A DNA stretch of 64,000 nt. It comes from Lactiplantibacillus plantarum EGD-AQ4. GTDB lineage: Bacteria; Bacillota; Bacilli; Lactobacillales; Lactobacillaceae. A program made the position numbers and the translations under genes. This document shows, piece by piece, positions 25,795-34,895 of the stretch. Each line of letters starts with the position of its first letter. Position 1 is the stretch's first letter. The DNA is taken from NCBI RefSeq assembly GCF_000463075.2, contig NZ_AVAQ01000050.1, positions 79,221 through 143,220 of the forward strand, written 5' to 3'. The notes beneath the pieces were generated by a model that saw only the letters and a list, made by a program, of their open reading frames with translations, had not been told where the DNA came from and searched no databases.

Positions 25795-28126
25795 TTCGGA
25801 TTTCCCAGTAATCAGATTTTCACCACGTCAACAAGACAACGGTAAAACACCAGGTGGTGGCGATAAAGCAAACGTCAGTTGGTTATTAACTGGTGACGAA
25901 TTGCTAACACGTAGCAAGCATTTAGTTTCAGAAATTGACGAACTCAAAGCTAACTGGGACGAAACCAATATTGAAGGACTTCCCCACGTATTGAAAGTCG
26001 ACCTTATTGAAAAAGCGTTAGCTAACACTCATCAACGTTACATCGTACCGATGTTTATTGTCGGTGATAATACTGGTCAAATTGGATTTAGTGGTGACAC
26101 ATCACTTGTAATAAAAATTGACTCCAAAGAGAAGTTGGAAACGGTTAAAAACAATCTGGCTGATACCAACAAGAATGCGGCTCAAATTTCTGCCTTAACA
26201 GCAGTTCAATTTTATGTTCCGACAATTAAGCCCAAAACCAAAGAATCTCCTTACAAGCTGAACCCTTTGAACTTCGGTGATGATATTCTAAACAAGCGTG
26301 CTGTTCAAATCATTGCAGATGCCTTAAATTCAAAGGATATTAATTACAATCTGGTTCACTACACGACGAATCTCCCTGTGTTCAAGCTAGATGACGTAAC
26401 CAGCGACAGTCTGAAGTTTATCAAGACCCTACCAATAAAGTCTGCAGAACCGTTAGAGAAATTAACCAATCCCTTTCGATCTTTAGATGGCCTTCCACTC
26501 AAGTATAAAGATAAAATAACTCCCTTTGATGAATCTACCGACTATCCCATTATTGGTCTATTAGACTCGGGCGTTGATAAAAACAGTTTAACTGAACACT
26601 GGGTTACTCGCGGTAACGGATGCCAATATTCAGATTCGGAGTTAAATTGCGCACATGGAACATACATTGCGACTCTGTTAATTCACGGCGACAATTTCAG
26701 TGATACCCACGACTCTTCCATTCGTGGATGTGAGATTATAGATGTTCCTGTAATTCCAGCCAATGGTACAGATGAAATTACCCTGATTAACAATATTCGA
26801 ACTGCAATCAAAGAAAACCCCAGCATACGAGTTTGGAATCTTTCAATAAGCTTGGACGGTGAAATCAAATCTGATGAATTCTCAGATTTTGCAATAGCTT
26901 TAGATGAAATTCAACAAACAAGTAACGTCATCATCTGTAAATCGGCCGGTAATGATCCAAGCTTTTACATGAAGCAAAATGCAAGTCATCTAAGTATCGG
27001 CGCAGAATCTATTCGTTCAGTAACAGTTGGGTCGCTAAATCGAAATTCAGACCCATTCGACTATACTAAGAAAAACTTTCCAGCACCCTATTCGTGTGTA
27101 GGCCCAGCACCGTCATCATTAGTTAAGCCAGATTTAACTCATTTTGGAGGCGATCTATTTGCTTCCAAGCATAATCCGACTGATAGAACCGACTTCAAAG
27201 AAGTTAGCGATACCGCCACATCAGATGGATTCAAGTTAATTCATAAAGTTGGGACAAGTTTCTCAACGCCTAAAGTTGCCAAAAACATTGCTGAGTTGGA
27301 CTTATTGACCCACAATCAATATTCTCCATTAGCACTCAAGGCCTTGGCAATTCATTCTGCCAAGTACTATGAAACGCCTAACCTAGATACTCAACAACGG
27401 TTGGATACACTTGGTTATGGTAAGCCTGACAACGCTGGAATTGCTCTTTTTGGATCATCATATTCCAGTACAATGATTCTTGAGGGTAACCTTCAAAAAG
27501 GCAATCGTATCGACATCATGGAATTTCCCTATCCAGATGCTCTAATAAAAAATGGTCGATACACTGGAAAAATAAAAGTAACCTTGTTATACGATCCTAT
27601 TTTAATTGCAAATCAGGGTGCTGAGTACTGTCAATCCAATTTAGAAATAAGGTTTGGCACTTACGACAAGAAGATGAACGCGACCGATTACATGCGACGA
27701 TTCAATCCCTTAAAACGTGATGATTCTTTCAATACGCTTTTAAAAAGCAAGTATGGTAAGCGGAAGATTGAAATTAACGCACGTTATGCAAATGAACGCA
27801 CGTTAATTGCTTATGGGCAAAAATATCACCCGGTTAAAAAGTACGCATTTGATTTGGCAGAGTTGCGTGACAGTTATCTCAATTCGCTGGATGCAGAACG
27901 GCACTGGTTTCTATTTTTGGAGGGTCACTATCGCCTATTTGCTGAAAAAGAAGCACTTCAGAAGCAAAAGAATTTGAGTACGCCATTTACACTCATCATT
28001 ACCATTGAAGATCCTGATCAATCAGCACCCGTATATAACTCGACAATTCAATCGTTAGATAACAATAATTTTGTACACAATACTGTCGAAATTAATAACC
28101 GTATTCATTTATCAAATCGGGAATGA
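25787..28126 (+). CDS. S8 (subtilisin-like) serine protease of an AAA+/protease pair
   Basis: The protein has 779 residues. The catalytic triad is complete: Asp260 in GLLDSGVD, His290 in CAHGTYIATL and Ser491 in GTSFSTPKVA, with oxyanion Asn389 in SAGND. No signal peptide is present, so this subtilase is cytoplasmic, unlike most S8 enzymes. Residues 1-250 form an unrecognised N-terminal region; residues ~560-779 form a beta-rich C-terminal region (ILEGNLQKGNRIDIMEF...LIITIEDPDQSAPVYN). Coupled to an AAA+ ATPase upstream, it may be an ATP-gated protease. Such pairs recur in bacterial accessory regions; a defence role is plausible but unproven. Confidence 0.88.
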   Translation: MADSDFPVIRFSPRQQDNGKTPGGGDKANVSWLLTGDELLTRSKHLVSEIDELKANWDETNIEGLPHVLKVDLIEKALANTHQRYIVPMFIVGDNTGQIGFSGDTSLVIKIDSKEKLETVKNNLADTNKNAAQISALTAVQFYVPTIKPKTKESPYKLNPLNFGDDILNKRAVQIIADALNSKDINYNLVHYTTNLPVFKLDDVTSDSLKFIKTLPIKSAEPLEKLTNPFRSLDGLPLKYKDKITPFDESTDYPIIGLLDSGVDKNSLTEHWVTRGNGCQYSDSELNCAHGTYIATLLIHGDNFSDTHDSSIRGCEIIDVPVIPANGTDEITLINNIRTAIKENPSIRVWNLSISLDGEIKSDEFSDFAIALDEIQQTSNVIICKSAGNDPSFYMKQNASHLSIGAESIRSVTVGSLNRNSDPFDYTKKNFPAPYSCVGPAPSSLVKPDLTHFGGDLFASKHNPTDRTDFKEVSDTATSDGFKLIHKVGTSFSTPKVAKNIAELDLLTHNQYSPLALKALAIHSAKYYETPNLDTQQRLDTLGYGKPDNAGIALFGSSYSSTMILEGNLQKGNRIDIMEFPYPDALIKNGRYTGKIKVTLLYDPILIANQGAEYCQSNLEIRFGTYDKKMNATDYMRRFNPLKRDDSFNTLLKSKYGKRKIEINARYANERTLIAYGQKYHPVKKYAFDLAELRDSYLNSLDAERHWFLFLEGHYRLFAEKEALQKQKNLSTPFTLIITIEDPDQSAPVYNSTIQSLDNNNFVHNTVEINNRIHLSNRE

Positions 28127-28214
28127 TTTTGCATAACTCCATACGAGAACGTACTGTCTCAGGAATCGTAACCATCAGCTGATGTATAAATTATTTATTG
28201 CCTATACACCACAC

Positions 28215-28271
28215 AAAAACACCACGCCCAACCTACGACAACCGTCGCACTGGTCTAAGCGTGGTGTTATT
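28215..28271. terminator. Bidirectional terminator between the protease and EIIC genes
   Basis: AACACCACGC / GCGTGGTGTT arms with an inner stem. T-tracts exist on both strands (GTTATTTATTTT and GTGTTTTTGTG). Confidence 0.75.
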
Positions 28272-28287
28272 TATTTTCAGCAGTTAA

Positions 28288-29610
28288 TTAAGCTTCAACC
28301 GTTTCGCCGGCAGCTTCCTTAGCAGCGAAGGTCTTTTCTTCCTTAACCTTGTCACGATCCAAGGCCTTGAAGAAGAAGTAGTAGATGGCACCGTCGAGCA
28401 CGATATTGACAATTTGTAATACCGCACCAGAGATGTGCATCGTGGCTAGGTAACCAGAGATAATTGGCGGCGTGGTCCAAGGAACCATGACCCCAACTGT
28501 CTTAGCAACTAAGCCGGTCGACATCGCAATGTAGGTCGTCGTAACGTTAACTAATGGGGCCAAGATGAATGGAACGGCAATCCGATAGTTCATAACGATT
28601 GGCAACCCGAAGACGATTGGTTCATTGATATTGAACAACGCTGGTCCAATCACCAACTTACCCAAGGTCTTAAATTCGGCACTCTTCGAAACAAAGGCAA
28701 TCATGAAGGCTAACCCCAGGGTCGCACCTGAACCACCCATGTGAACGAAGTTATCGAAGAATTGTTGCGTTACAACGTTTGGTAAAGCTTTGCCCGCCTT
28801 AAGTGCTTCCGCATTTTGTGACATCGCAGCCAACCAGATTGGTTGCATGACCCCAGAAACCACGTTGGCACCGTGAATCCCGAAGATCCATAAGATACAT
28901 ACGACGAATTCGGCAACTAAGGCCCCTGGTAACGTATTACTCAATAAGCCCAGTGGTTTGGCCAAGACGAAGGAAATCACGTTCGGAATGCTGTGCATTG
29001 GTGATGCTTCGACAGCTAACCGGAGTAACCACATCAAGAATAAGATAATGAAGCCAGGGACTAAGGCTGCAAATGAGTTGCTGACAGCCGGTGGCACACT
29101 ATCTGGCATCTTAATCGTCCAGTTGCGGTGAACCATGAAGACGTAAAAATCAGTGATGAATAACCCAATCAACAGTGCGGTAAACAGACCTGCAGAGTCC
29201 AGTTGAGTCAATGGTACCCACAGCGCCCCTGCCTTATCCGTGTTTAGCGGAATCGTTAAGAACCAAGCGCCTAACGAAACGATCGACGCGGAGATTGGGT
29301 CGACCTTATAACTCTTTGCCAAGTTATAAGAAATCCCAATGACCGCAATCAGTCCCATAATATGGAACGACGCGTTGGTTGGATATTGAACGACTGTTGC
29401 CCAGTTTGAACCAAAGGTATTCGCCATAAAGGTTTGATAGCCTTTGATTGGGAACTGCGCGATAATCATGAAGACCGACCCGATGATAATCATTGGCACC
29501 GCGAGTGTCATCCCATCACGTAACGCAATCAAGTGACGAGAACCCGCGATTTTACCAAAGAATGGGACAAGTCGGTCATTAACAAAGCTCGACTTATTGT
29601 TTTCGCTCAT
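28288..29610 (-). CDS. PTS cellobiose-type EIIC permease
   Basis: The protein has 440 residues with ten or so hydrophobic helices. It begins SFVNDRLVPFFGKIAGSRHLIALRDGMTLAVPMIIIGSVFMII, typical of lactose/cellobiose (LacE/CelB) EIIC. The substrate-loop motif FNINEPIVFGLPIVMN is present, and so is MGGSGATLGLAF. It takes up a beta-glucoside or diacetylchitobiose-like sugar with phosphorylation by EIIA/EIIB proteins, which are not encoded in this window, so it depends on remote partners. RBS is AGGGGGTC. The upstream gene is an RpiR regulator on the same strand, and three GGAAC dyads lie between them. Confidence 0.9.
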   Translation of the reverse strand: MSENNKSSFVNDRLVPFFGKIAGSRHLIALRDGMTLAVPMIIIGSVFMIIAQFPIKGYQTFMANTFGSNWATVVQYPTNASFHIMGLIAVIGISYNLAKSYKVDPISASIVSLGAWFLTIPLNTDKAGALWVPLTQLDSAGLFTALLIGLFITDFYVFMVHRNWTIKMPDSVPPAVSNSFAALVPGFIILFLMWLLRLAVEASPMHSIPNVISFVLAKPLGLLSNTLPGALVAEFVVCILWIFGIHGANVVSGVMQPIWLAAMSQNAEALKAGKALPNVVTQQFFDNFVHMGGSGATLGLAFMIAFVSKSAEFKTLGKLVIGPALFNINEPIVFGLPIVMNYRIAVPFILAPLVNVTTTYIAMSTGLVAKTVGVMVPWTTPPIISGYLATMHISGAVLQIVNIVLDGAIYYFFFKALDRDKVKEEKTFAAKEAAGETVEA

Positions 29611-29842
29611 GTCGTGACCCCCTAGAATAATTTAATAACCTAACGTATTCAACGGACAGCTGATTTTAAAAGACAGAATAATTGATATACCAAACGGTCA
29701 ATGGCCAGTTAACCGTTTACAAAATTTAAAATCAACTCTCACTAAGTCGTCCTGTCATCTGACATTTGTACCCATGAATACGCTTCCTACAATTTTCATT
29801 ATACCTGTCATCGCGCGAATGTATACCCTTACACTTTAAATT

Positions 29843-29892
29843 GGAAGTTCGTTCCAGATATCGGAACTTGTTCTATTTATGGAACATGTTCC
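29843..29892. promoter_or_regulatory. Three GGAAC-N2/3-GTTCC dyads, candidate operators
   Basis: GGAAGTTCGTTCC at 29843-29855, GGAACTTGTTCT at 29863-29874 and the perfect palindrome GGAACATGTTCC at 29881-29892. Spaced 20 and 18 bp, about two helical turns, between the RpiR gene and the EIIC gene. Confidence 0.5.
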
Positions 29893-29909
29893 ACAAATTG
29901 GTCGCTGAC

Positions 29910-30641
29910 TTAAGCCAATGGTTGCACGATCATGGCTAATTGCTCTAAATAATAGATGACTGGCAACTGTGATAAGGTGCTCCCACCGCTGACAGCTTGC
30001 ACTTCTGGCGTGTCGTAATTCAACACCACGTCTGCGATTCCCGCCAACGTCGAGTGACTGCTAGCGGTGATTGCGACCACCTTGGCGCCATTTTGTTGGT
30101 AATAGACGCCCTGTTCATTAATGTCCTCGGACTCCCCAGAGACGGAGAGTACCAAAAAGACGGTGTCCGATAAGTCTTGCGGTTGCACCGGATGTGGTTG
30201 CCCAGTGTCCGTCAGCATCAGACTATACAGGCCAAAGTTGGCAAACAAGTGACTGCCATAGGTCGCTAAACCCGCACTGGTCCCGGCTCCGGTCAAAATC
30301 ACCATCCGCGCCTGCTGCAAGAGCTCCGCCACCTGATGGAGTTTGGCCGTCACATCAGGCAGACTCATGTGGTCAAAAAAGGTCCGCATCGGTATCACGG
30401 TCTGCGCCAACGGTTGGGTGGCATCTTGTCGTAATTGTTCCTTGAGCGTGAATTTAAATTCCGCGTACCCGTCGTATCCCATGTGTTTGAGGAAGCGCAA
30501 AATCGTGGTCGCCGAAACGTGGCTGTGGTCTGCGAGTTGGCGAATCGTCATGGTGCTGACTTCAACGGGATGGCCCACAATATATTTATAAATTTCTATC
30601 TCCAACCGGTTGAGCTGTTGGACTTGGTCGTACGAAAACAT
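29910..30641 (-). CDS. RpiR/MurR family transcriptional regulator
   Basis: The protein has 243 residues. The N-terminal HTH_6 domain (LEIEIYKYIVGHPVEVSTMTIRQLADHSHVSATTILRFLKHMGYDGYAEFKFTL, residues ~12-65) carries the SxxTILRF recognition helix. The SIS domain (~100-230) has the phosphosugar-binding ILTGAGTSAGLATYGSHLF and LVLSVSGESEDINEQ. Such proteins sense phosphosugars and control sugar genes. It lies upstream of the EIIC gene on the same strand, so it likely regulates uptake of that sugar. RBS is not strong (GGGGTGAAACC). Confidence 0.88.
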   Translation of the reverse strand: MFSYDQVQQLNRLEIEIYKYIVGHPVEVSTMTIRQLADHSHVSATTILRFLKHMGYDGYAEFKFTLKEQLRQDATQPLAQTVIPMRTFFDHMSLPDVTAKLHQVAELLQQARMVILTGAGTSAGLATYGSHLFANFGLYSLMLTDTGQPHPVQPQDLSDTVFLVLSVSGESEDINEQGVYYQQNGAKVVAITASSHSTLAGIADVVLNYDTPEVQAVSGGSTLSQLPVIYYLEQLAMIVQPLA

Positions 30642-30718
30642 GGTTTCACCCCATTAAAATTGATTGGTCTATCTGATAAATTGATGTCATCACTTAGATT
30701 AGTAGGAACAAATTCCAC

Positions 30719-31015
30719 TTATTTATCGCCCCACCGGCCGTCGATCTGTGGTTTGATTTCAATATCGCTCATTTCTAAGGCACAAGTAGCCACCGCCGCC
30801 GTTAGTTTGGCTGTGAATTCAGCGGTTTTATAGGGGGAATCAACAGACCACGTTTTAAAATTCGGCGTGCGATTGATTCGACCAAGTGCGGCGATTGCTG
30901 GTACTTCCTTTGGGTCGACTGCCGGAGCCGACTTCTTCACGTTGACGTTGTAGCCATAGTGCCCACTATGATAGAGTGCTTGCATGGCGTCACCAAAAAG
31001 TCCCATCTTACTCAC
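30719..31015 (-). CDS. Small hypothetical protein
   Basis: The protein has 98 residues. ATG preceded by AAGTGAGTAAG. Sequence starts MSKMGLFGDAMQALYHSGHYGYNVNVKKSAP, with a central PAIAALGRINRTPNFKTWSVDSPYKTAEFTAKLTAAVATCAL and a charged end (IEIKPQIDGRWGDK). No signal peptide or membrane helix. I do not recognise the family. It is separated by 77 nt from the RpiR gene and may share its transcript. High overall coherence of the frame supports a real gene. Confidence 0.6.
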   Translation of the reverse strand: MSKMGLFGDAMQALYHSGHYGYNVNVKKSAPAVDPKEVPAIAALGRINRTPNFKTWSVDSPYKTAEFTAKLTAAVATCALEMSDIEIKPQIDGRWGDK

Positions 31016-31223
31016 TTACTTTCCGTTTTATTAGTCCAATTTTAGCATAAGTTCTAAGGCGCTTTCATTGCGTATGCTAATAATCCATGAAAATAAGTCA
31101 AAATATCGGAAATCCATCATAAATATCCGCTATAATTGAAAATAAATTATGCTGGGCTAGTTGGGATTTTCCAATCATCGCCACCCCACTAGTCGTGATT
31201 GAATCCTCTGGAGGCGTATATCA

Positions 31224-31928
31224 TTGAAAAATACGATTTTAATTGTTGAAGATGAGGACAGCCTATCAGGTTACCTCACTAAGGAACTTCAATTCGAAGA
31301 TTTTAACGTCTTGGTCGCCGCTGACGGTTTGGCCGCTATGGACACCTATCAAGCTCACCAAAACGAACTCTTACTCATCTTATTAGATTGGATGCTGCCC
31401 AAGTTGGACGGCATGGAAGTCCTAAGACGCATTCGCAAACACGACCAAGTCCCCGTCATCATTATGACCGCGCGTGATTATGTTGGCGATAAGGTCGCCG
31501 GCTTAGATAACGGTGCCGACGACTACATTACGAAGCCGTTTGAAATCGAAGAATTATTAGCACGGATCCGGGTCATTCAGCGGCGGGCTGAGAATCAAGT
31601 CGAACCCAACCAGGTCTATCAACTTGACGATGTCCAACTAGATACCAAGGCTCACCGCGTCACGAATGCCGGGGAAGAAGTCACTCTGACGCATCGTGAA
31701 TACGACTTACTGCAATTCTTCCTCGCACATCCGGACGAAGTCTTCACCCGCGATGAGTTGCTCGATCAAGTCTGGGGCGCGGATTTTCTTGGCCAACAGA
31801 ATGTCGTGGACGTTTACGTCGGTTATTTGCGCAATAAAATCACCACGCCCGACGCGGCACCACTGATTCAAACGGTGCGCGGCGTCGGCTATAAGCTAAG
31901 GGAGTCGATCGCCAATGCCCAAAACTAA
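31224..31928 (+). CDS. OmpR-family response regulator
   Basis: The protein has 234 residues with a TTG start 9 nt after GGAGG. The receiver domain has VEDEDS (acidic pocket), phospho-acceptor Asp55 in LLLDWMLPKLDG, MTARDY and the KPFEIEELLARI lysine. The C-terminal winged helix has LTHREYDLLQFFLAHPDEVFTRDELLDQVWG and VDVYVGYLRNKI...IQTVRGVGYKL. The kinase gene overlaps its end by 14 nt. Regulation of the three small downstream genes is suggested by a heptamer array just ahead of them. Confidence 0.93.
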   Translation: MKNTILIVEDEDSLSGYLTKELQFEDFNVLVAADGLAAMDTYQAHQNELLLILLDWMLPKLDGMEVLRRIRKHDQVPVIIMTARDYVGDKVAGLDNGADDYITKPFEIEELLARIRVIQRRAENQVEPNQVYQLDDVQLDTKAHRVTNAGEEVTLTHREYDLLQFFLAHPDEVFTRDELLDQVWGADFLGQQNVVDVYVGYLRNKITTPDAAPLIQTVRGVGYKLRESIANAQN

Positions 31929-33297
31929 GGACACGCCAACGTATGAACAACTGATCAATCAAGCGATTCGCCGATTGATGTTGACCATCACACTACTCGT
32001 CAGCCTGATTATTTTAATTATGGTCGGCATCCAACAGACGGTTAATACGACCCGTGAAGCTCGCGATTTGATGACCAGCCTCAATCAGGCCAACATCAAG
32101 GACGTGCCGAGCTTTGTTCAGTGGAACAACACGACGACGCGTAATACCAAACAGCCCGCATTCATCCGCGTGACAACGAAAAAAGCCACCTGGACAACGG
32201 CAACCAAGACCAAGCGGACGATTATTACGACCCCGTCCTCCAAAGCGTTCTTTGCCAAACACCAGACGAAATTGGTCGGGCCACTGGTCTATGTTCAGGA
32301 CTTCGGTTTCTTCTTATCTTATCAACAAAAAGACGGTCATAACACGTATCAGCTGTGGGTCAGTTTGCGGCGACTCTTCAATAGTCTCTTCATCCTGATT
32401 CTACTCATCATTGCCGTGACAGTTGCGACACTCGCAGTTGGTACCTGGTGGGCACATCGGCTTGCCGGCCGCCTGAGTGAACCGACCATCAAGCTCCTGC
32501 ACGAGACACGCTACACGTCCAATAATCCTGACAGTGACCAGTCGACCTTGGATGTACCAGCCAGTCCCCGAGAAATCAATGATTTGGGGCGTGCGTTCAA
32601 TGAACTACTCGTGACACAAAACCAGCGACTGCAACACGAGCGCCAATTTATCTCCGACGCTTCTCACGAACTGCGGACACCGATTGCGGCAATTCGTGGC
32701 AATCTCAGTCTGATTCGTCGGCGTGGTGACGCCCATCCGGAAGTCATTCCTGAATCGTTGCAATTTATCGATGAGGAGTCGTTGCGGATGCAACATTTGA
32801 TTGAGAATTTACTCCACTTATCACGTGCCGATCGCGCCAAGCTCACCCTGACCGACCAAGACTTATCGACACTACTACTGAGTCTGGCCGAACACTACCA
32901 GCCGTCTATCGACCAGCCGCTCGACCTTGAAATCGATACCGGGATTCACATTCAGGGTAATGCCGAGATGCTACAACAAATCGTGGTGGCACTCTTGGAT
33001 AACGCCCACAAGTATTCTCCGCATGACCAGCCAATCACGCTGCGGTTGCACCAAACGGACACTGCGGTTGAATTGGCGGTCACCGACCACGGCGAAGGTA
33101 TTCCGGACGACCAAAAACAGGCCGTTTTCCAACGTTTCTATCGGGTCGACCAATCCCATTCGCAGGCCGTCGAAGGCAGTGGACTAGGCCTAGCCATCGT
33201 CCAACAATTAGTTGCACTGAACCAAGCAACGATCAAAATCAGCGATAATCACCCAACTGGCAGTATTTTTACCATCAGTTGGCCCGTCGTTAAATAA
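31915..33297 (+). CDS. Sensor histidine kinase with HAMP domain
   Basis: The protein has 460 residues. Two membrane helices are present (LMLTITLLVSLIILIMVGI near 22-40 and LFILILLIIAVTVATLAVG near 158-176), which enclose a ~115-residue extracellular sensor. HAMP follows. The H-box is FISDASHELRTPIAAIRG with His251. The ATPase part has LLDNAHKYSP (N), DHGEGIPDD (G1), FQRFYRVDQ (F) and GSGLGLAIVQQL (G2). Architecture matches ArlS/CiaH/CssS-type kinases. The extracellular loop is Thr/Lys-rich without a recognised ligand fold, so the signal is unknown. Confidence 0.93.
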   Translation: MPKTKDTPTYEQLINQAIRRLMLTITLLVSLIILIMVGIQQTVNTTREARDLMTSLNQANIKDVPSFVQWNNTTTRNTKQPAFIRVTTKKATWTTATKTKRTIITTPSSKAFFAKHQTKLVGPLVYVQDFGFFLSYQQKDGHNTYQLWVSLRRLFNSLFILILLIIAVTVATLAVGTWWAHRLAGRLSEPTIKLLHETRYTSNNPDSDQSTLDVPASPREINDLGRAFNELLVTQNQRLQHERQFISDASHELRTPIAAIRGNLSLIRRRGDAHPEVIPESLQFIDEESLRMQHLIENLLHLSRADRAKLTLTDQDLSTLLLSLAEHYQPSIDQPLDLEIDTGIHIQGNAEMLQQIVVALLDNAHKYSPHDQPITLRLHQTDTAVELAVTDHGEGIPDDQKQAVFQRFYRVDQSHSQAVEGSGLGLAIVQQLVALNQATIKISDNHPTGSIFTISWPVVK

Positions 33298-33304
33298 GTA
33301 TTCT

Positions 33305-33347
33305 CAACTAGTTTTCCGGTTATTTTAGCCTGAAAACTAGTTTTTTT
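33305..33347 (+). terminator. Terminator of the two-component operon
   Basis: AACTAGTTTTC / GAAAACTAGTT stem followed by TTTTT. Confidence 0.85.
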
Positions 33348-33381
33348 ATATCAAAAGACCGACACGACGCGGGATCAGTCG

Positions 33382-33413
33382 AATCTAAGCGCTAATCTAA
33401 GAATTTCTTAGAT
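33382..33413 (+). promoter_or_regulatory. ATCTAAG heptamer array, candidate response-regulator site
   Basis: AATCTAAG occurs at 33382 and 33394 (12-nt period). The second copy is the left arm of a perfect dyad ATCTAAGAA-T-TTCTTAGAT (33395-33413). It sits ~140 nt before the first small gene, right after the two-component operon. Confidence 0.5.
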
Positions 33414-33551
33414 AAAGTTTATGGTAAGTCGATAGTTGCAGCCGCACTTTGCCGGTAAACTATAGTCATTCAATAAATAAAACAAATGATGCTTAAACAT
33501 CAATTCATTAATTAAAAACGATTAAGACAACCGATTAAGGAGAAATCAAAT

Positions 33552-33803
33552 ATGTTATTAGATACCGACCCTAAAATTAAAAACATCACCGCCGTACAAC
33601 TAGTCAAGGTGACTTATCCGTTGGTCATTGCTAAGACTGAAGACGGTGAATTCGTCAAAGTTAAGCTGAGCGACGAACAATTACAGGATCCCTTATTCTG
33701 GGATACGTTAAAGAACATTCGCAAGTCGCAGCTCTGGGTCCCACTTGGCCGTCACTTTCATCAGTTACTTTCCAACGACTGGTTAATGCCAACTGCTCAG
33801 TAA
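33552..33803 (+). CDS. Small hypothetical protein (first of three genes after the two-component system)
   Basis: The protein has 83 residues. ATG is preceded by TAAGGAGAAATC. It is soluble, with no signal peptide; pattern KNITAVQLVKVTYPLVIAKTEDGEFVKVKLSDEQLQDPLFWDTLKNIRKSQLW suggests a small beta-alpha fold. I do not recognise it. The next gene starts 49 nt downstream, so they probably form one transcript that the upstream regulator might control. Confidence 0.7.
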   Translation: MLLDTDPKIKNITAVQLVKVTYPLVIAKTEDGEFVKVKLSDEQLQDPLFWDTLKNIRKSQLWVPLGRHFHQLLSNDWLMPTAQ

Positions 33804-33852
33804 ACTGTCCGTCTCACAACCACGATCATCACTTAAAAGGAGTTCGATCATC

Positions 33853-34164
33853 ATGAAAAACACATTCAAGAAATTAACGTTAACCTTAATGGCCGCCGGA
33901 ACACTTTTTGCCACCTCAGTTTCCGCTTCCGCCGACACCACCAATACTAGTCATTCTGAAACGACTTCCACGACCCTCGTCAACAAAGTCACCCGCGACA
34001 CGGACCTCGCCACTGGTGGGACAACGACGCAACCTAAGCACATCTTAACGCCCAAGCCAACGCGGCTAGTGGTCAAAGCGTCCACCCAGAACCAGGTGTT
34101 AGCCACGATCGACGCTAGCAGCCAAAGCATTACTAAGATGAAATACCTGACCAACGCCCACTAA
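33853..34164 (+). CDS. Small secreted protein
   Basis: The protein has 103 residues. Clear signal peptide: MKNTFKKLTLTLMAAGTLFATSVSASA-D, cleavage near residue 28. The mature part (~75 residues) is Thr-rich, then KHILTPKPTRLVVKASTQNQVLATIDASSQSI; no cysteine and no anchor motif. RBS is AAAGGAG. Function unknown. It is the middle gene of the three that follow the two-component system; an envelope-stress output is a guess only. Confidence 0.75.
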   Translation: MKNTFKKLTLTLMAAGTLFATSVSASADTTNTSHSETTSTTLVNKVTRDTDLATGGTTTQPKHILTPKPTRLVVKASTQNQVLATIDASSQSITKMKYLTNAH

Positions 34165-34253
34165 CCGGCACCCGTTTCAAAAGGACCAACCATCCTTAGC
34201 AACCCGCTCAAGAAAAGTGTGCATCACAATAACTCATGTAAGGAGGCCTCGCG

Positions 34254-34895
34254 ATGAGTCAACTGACTAAGGCAATCATCCGCCAACTACAACGCCAATA
34301 CGCAGAGCCCGTCTTTAAAGCCGGCAATGGTACCTGGTATACCGGGGCCGACATCTTGGAAGACTTGGCGTTGTGTGAAACCAGCCTACAACAACAAAAT
34401 GTCCACGCGGGTCAAGCCATCCTGCTGAGTCCGATGCAAGCAATGACGATTCCGAGCTTACTCCTGGCGAGTTGGCAATTGGGACTGACGGTCACCCTGA
34501 CACCGCCGAGTCCCCGCCTCCCCGAACTCGCCCCGCAAGTCTACGCGGCAATGGTCTATTCACCGATCCAGACGAACCAACTGGCGACCCAGCTTGACCC
34601 TAGCAAAATCAGCGTGCTGACCTTGATTTTAAATACCGCCCCCAACTTCGCCTACTTGGTCCACGACCACGCCCAGCCACTCGCTCGTCACAGTCAGCCG
34701 GACTTGATTCTCCCAGCCAGTCAGCTGCAATTCACCCAGTCCCAAATACTGAAGCTGGCTGAACACGGCCAATCCCGCAAGCAAGTCGCCGATTTGTACG
34801 ACTTTGAAACCGGGCTACTCCCTTGCCTGACCGACCTCATCACCGCGACTCCCATCACGATGCAGGCAACTAAAAACGCGTTTCTACCAAATTAA
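34254..34895 (+). CDS. Truncated adenylate-forming (ANL) enzyme-like protein
   Basis: The protein has 213 residues, RBS GTAAGGAGG. Residues ~15-85 look like the N-terminal subdomain of AMP-dependent synthetases: PVFKAGNGTWYTGADILEDLAL...LQQQNVHAGQAILLSPMQAMTIPSLLLASWQLGLTVTLTPPSP. The family P-loop (T/S)SG(T/S)TGxPK and all later motifs are absent, and the protein is less than half the usual ~500 residues. It cannot be an active adenylating enzyme. The last residues are encoded by the left arm of a terminator, with the stop codon in the loop, suggesting a shortened gene. It could instead be a domesticated domain. Confidence 0.6.
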   Translation: MSQLTKAIIRQLQRQYAEPVFKAGNGTWYTGADILEDLALCETSLQQQNVHAGQAILLSPMQAMTIPSLLLASWQLGLTVTLTPPSPRLPELAPQVYAAMVYSPIQTNQLATQLDPSKISVLTLILNTAPNFAYLVHDHAQPLARHSQPDLILPASQLQFTQSQILKLAEHGQSRKQVADLYDFETGLLPCLTDLITATPITMQATKNAFLPN

